Source of the DNA: Bacillota bacterium
GTDB lineage: Bacteria; Bacillota; Clostridia; Acetivibrionales; DTU013
Assembly (NCBI GenBank): GCA_023435305.1
Contig: JAEYRV010000053.1
Span: 1 to 64,000 of the forward strand
Direction of reading: 5' to 3'
DNA length: 64,000 nt
Part shown: piece after piece, positions 62,392-64,000 of the stretch
Layout: every line of letters begins with the position of its first letter
Numbering within the stretch: position 1 is the stretch's first letter
The notes under the pieces: model-generated
Seen by the model: only the letters and a program-made list of their open reading frames with translations
Database searches by the model: none
What the model was told of the DNA's origin: nothing
Program-made: the position numbers and the translations under genes

Positions 62392-63975
62392 ATGAGAAGC
62401 CCGAAAAATTTCTTCTGTTATCTTGTCAATACTTTGTGCTGCCAGCTTTACAAGGCAGACTACATAAGGTTTGCCGGGATAACTGCTGCAGAAGAGGTGC
62501 AGGAGGAAAGGCTGAAGGAGATCCTGTCAAAAAATAAGGAGACGGTCTATGGCAGAAAGTATGGCTTTAATGAGATAGACAGCATAAAAGCCTATCAGGA
62601 GAAGGTGCCGCTGTCTGATTATGAAACCTACAGGCCTTATATAGAACAATTGTCGGAAAAGGAAGAGAGCCTTCTGACAATGGAGAAAATAATAACCTTC
62701 GAGCCAACAAGCGGTTCGACGAAAGCAGCCAAGCTTATTCCCTATACAAAGTCACTGAAGGAAGAGTTCCAGAGGGGAATAAAGCCATGGATCTATGACC
62801 TGTATACTTCATATCCCGAAATCAGGTGGGGAAAGAGCTACTGGTCCATCACGCCGGCAGCAGGGGAAAGGCAATATACCAAAAGCGGCATACCTATTGG
62901 CTTTGAGGAGGATGCCGACTATTTCGGCAGGCTGGAAAAATATTTGATGGACAGGGTGTTCGCACGTCCATCCGATATTGGAAAAGAAACTGATATGGAA
63001 AGGTTTTATACCAGAACGATTATAGAGCTGCTTAAAACAAAGGAGCTGGCGCTGATTTCAATATGGAATCCAACTTACCTGCTTCTCCTTTTGGATTATC
63101 TTGATGAGAATAAAGAACGGCTGCTTGATGAATTAAGCCGCGGCAGGCGCGAGGAGATCCGGCAGGCCGTGTGCAGCAAGGATTACAGTAAAATATGGCC
63201 GGAGCTGAGGGTAATAAGCTGCTGGTGCGATGCCTATGCTGCCACTTATGCAGATAAAGTGAAAAACCTGTTCCCACACTGTTTAGTCCAACCTAAAGGA
63301 TTGCTGTCTACGGAAAGCTTTGTTACATTTCCTTTTGCCGGTGAAAAGGGAGGGATCCTTAGTGTTCGCTCGCACTTTTTCGAGTTCATTGATATCAATG
63401 AGAACCAGATCCGCCTTGTGAATGAACTTGAAACAGGAAAGGAATATGAGGTAGTGGTGACAACTGGCGGGGGTTTTTATCGTTATCGTACTTATGATAT
63501 AGTTAAGGTGGTCGGATGGAGAAAAAGTATGCCGCTGCTTGTTTTTACAGGAAAGAATGACAGGATAAGCGACAGGTTTGGTGAAAAGCTGCATGAGGCA
63601 TTTGTAAGGGAGACAGTGGAGAGGCTTGCTCCGGGAGCCGAATTTTATATGGTTGCTCCCCGGAAGGATCGTTATGTTTTATATATAAAAAGCGATAACC
63701 TGCTTCCTTCCGGAGAAGAGGTGGACAAGGCTCTGAGAGAAAGCTTTCATTATGATTACTGCAGAAAGCTGGGGCAGCTGAAGGAGCTGCAGATATTTGT
63801 GCTGACAGGTGATCCAAAGAAGGAATATGTGGACGGATGCCTGGCGGCAGGGCAGAAGCTTGGAGATATCAAGCCTGCATGGCTTTCGGCACGAGAGGAC
63901 TGGGATAGGTATTTCACGGGCTATTTAGCGGATCAGGCAGCAAATGAGCAATGGAAGCAATTTGGCCGCTATTAG
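62392..63975 (+). CDS. GH3 (auxin-responsive) family acyl-adenylate enzyme
   Basis: A 527-residue enzyme of the GH3 auxin-responsive promoter family (not glycoside hydrolase family 3). These enzymes activate a carboxylic acid with ATP and join it to an amine or thiol. Visible motifs: ATP motif 1 in EPTSGSTKAAKLIPYTKS, motif 2 near LLSTESFVTFPF, and motif 3 YRYRTYDIVKVVGW, then FTGKNDRISDRFGEK. The size is normal for bacterial members. There is no signal peptide. It is the last visible gene of the radical SAM cluster, so it may activate or cap the modified product. The window ends 25 bp after its stop. Confidence 0.88.
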   Translation: MRSPKNFFCYLVNTLCCQLYKADYIRFAGITAAEEVQEERLKEILSKNKETVYGRKYGFNEIDSIKAYQEKVPLSDYETYRPYIEQLSEKEESLLTMEKIITFEPTSGSTKAAKLIPYTKSLKEEFQRGIKPWIYDLYTSYPEIRWGKSYWSITPAAGERQYTKSGIPIGFEEDADYFGRLEKYLMDRVFARPSDIGKETDMERFYTRTIIELLKTKELALISIWNPTYLLLLLDYLDENKERLLDELSRGRREEIRQAVCSKDYSKIWPELRVISCWCDAYAATYADKVKNLFPHCLVQPKGLLSTESFVTFPFAGEKGGILSVRSHFFEFIDINENQIRLVNELETGKEYEVVVTTGGGFYRYRTYDIVKVVGWRKSMPLLVFTGKNDRISDRFGEKLHEAFVRETVERLAPGAEFYMVAPRKDRYVLYIKSDNLLPSGEEVDKALRESFHYDYCRKLGQLKELQIFVLTGDPKKEYVDGCLAAGQKLGDIKPAWLSAREDWDRYFTGYLADQAANEQWKQFGRY

Positions 63976-64000
63976 TGCGAAGATGAATGGGTGCGATATT

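Noticed and set aside
62392..63975. Reading the 'GH3' protein here as a glycoside hydrolase
   Set aside because: The motifs TSGSTKAAK and YRYRTYDIVKVVGW belong to the auxin-responsive acyl-adenylate family, which shares only the name GH3.

Overview
The window comes from a low-to-mid GC, Gram-positive anaerobe of the Clostridia that degrades plant polysaccharides. The evidence is cohesin, dockerin and SLH (S-layer homology) domains, many AraC-type response regulators of the YesN kind, GguA/YtfR-type sugar ABC transporters and strong AGGAGG ribosome binding sites. I cannot name the species.

Layout. 1-1.7 kb: a SulP anion transporter on the minus strand. 2.0-4.5 kb: a TetR-led set of four small genes ending at a good terminator. 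4.7-7.7 kb: a YesN-type response regulator with no kinase beside it, then a secreted propeller-rhodanese fusion. 8.0-27.4 kb: five secreted proteins in a row, namely a GH3 glycosidase, a GH10 xylanase, a short cohesin-SLH surface anchor, a non-catalytic carbohydrate-binding-like protein and a giant tandem GH9 protein. Four of the five end in the same cohesin-FIVAR-dockerin tail, so this looks like a compact cellulosome-like system without a classical multi-cohesin scaffoldin.

27.5-47.1 kb: sugar uptake and sensing. A ChvE/GguAB (xylose-type) ABC transporter is followed by a sensor operon (anchored binding protein, YesM-type kinase, YesN-type regulator, binding lipoprotein). A second regulator-kinase pair comes next, then three palindromic MITE-like repeats plus a truncated copy. 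The block ends with a binding lipoprotein and a YtfQRT-YjfF-type (furanose sugar) ABC transporter. Each transporter binding protein has a paralogue in or next to a sensor operon. 47.3-50.9 kb: an AraC regulator divergent from a cytoplasmic GH5, then a GH16 lipoprotein. 50.9-54.8 kb: an AraC pseudogene, an MFS transporter, and a DEAD-box helicase plus stand-alone IF3 pair that appear to start at TTG and ATA. 54.9-57.1 kb: a cytoplasmic GH36 alpha-galactosidase on the minus strand.

57.5-64 kb: an unrecognised biosynthetic-looking cluster of three radical SAM enzymes with B12-binding-like N-termini, one protein of unknown family and a GH3-type (auxin-responsive family) acyl-adenylate enzyme.

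How the genes may work together (inference): extracellular xylanase, cellulase and beta-glycosidase activities, held at the surface through cohesin-dockerin contacts, release xylose, arabinose and oligosaccharides. The binding-protein/kinase/regulator sets sense these sugars, the two ABC systems import monosaccharides, and cytoplasmic GH5 and GH36 finish imported oligosaccharides. I saw no rRNA, tRNA, CRISPR array, phage gene or full insertion sequence.
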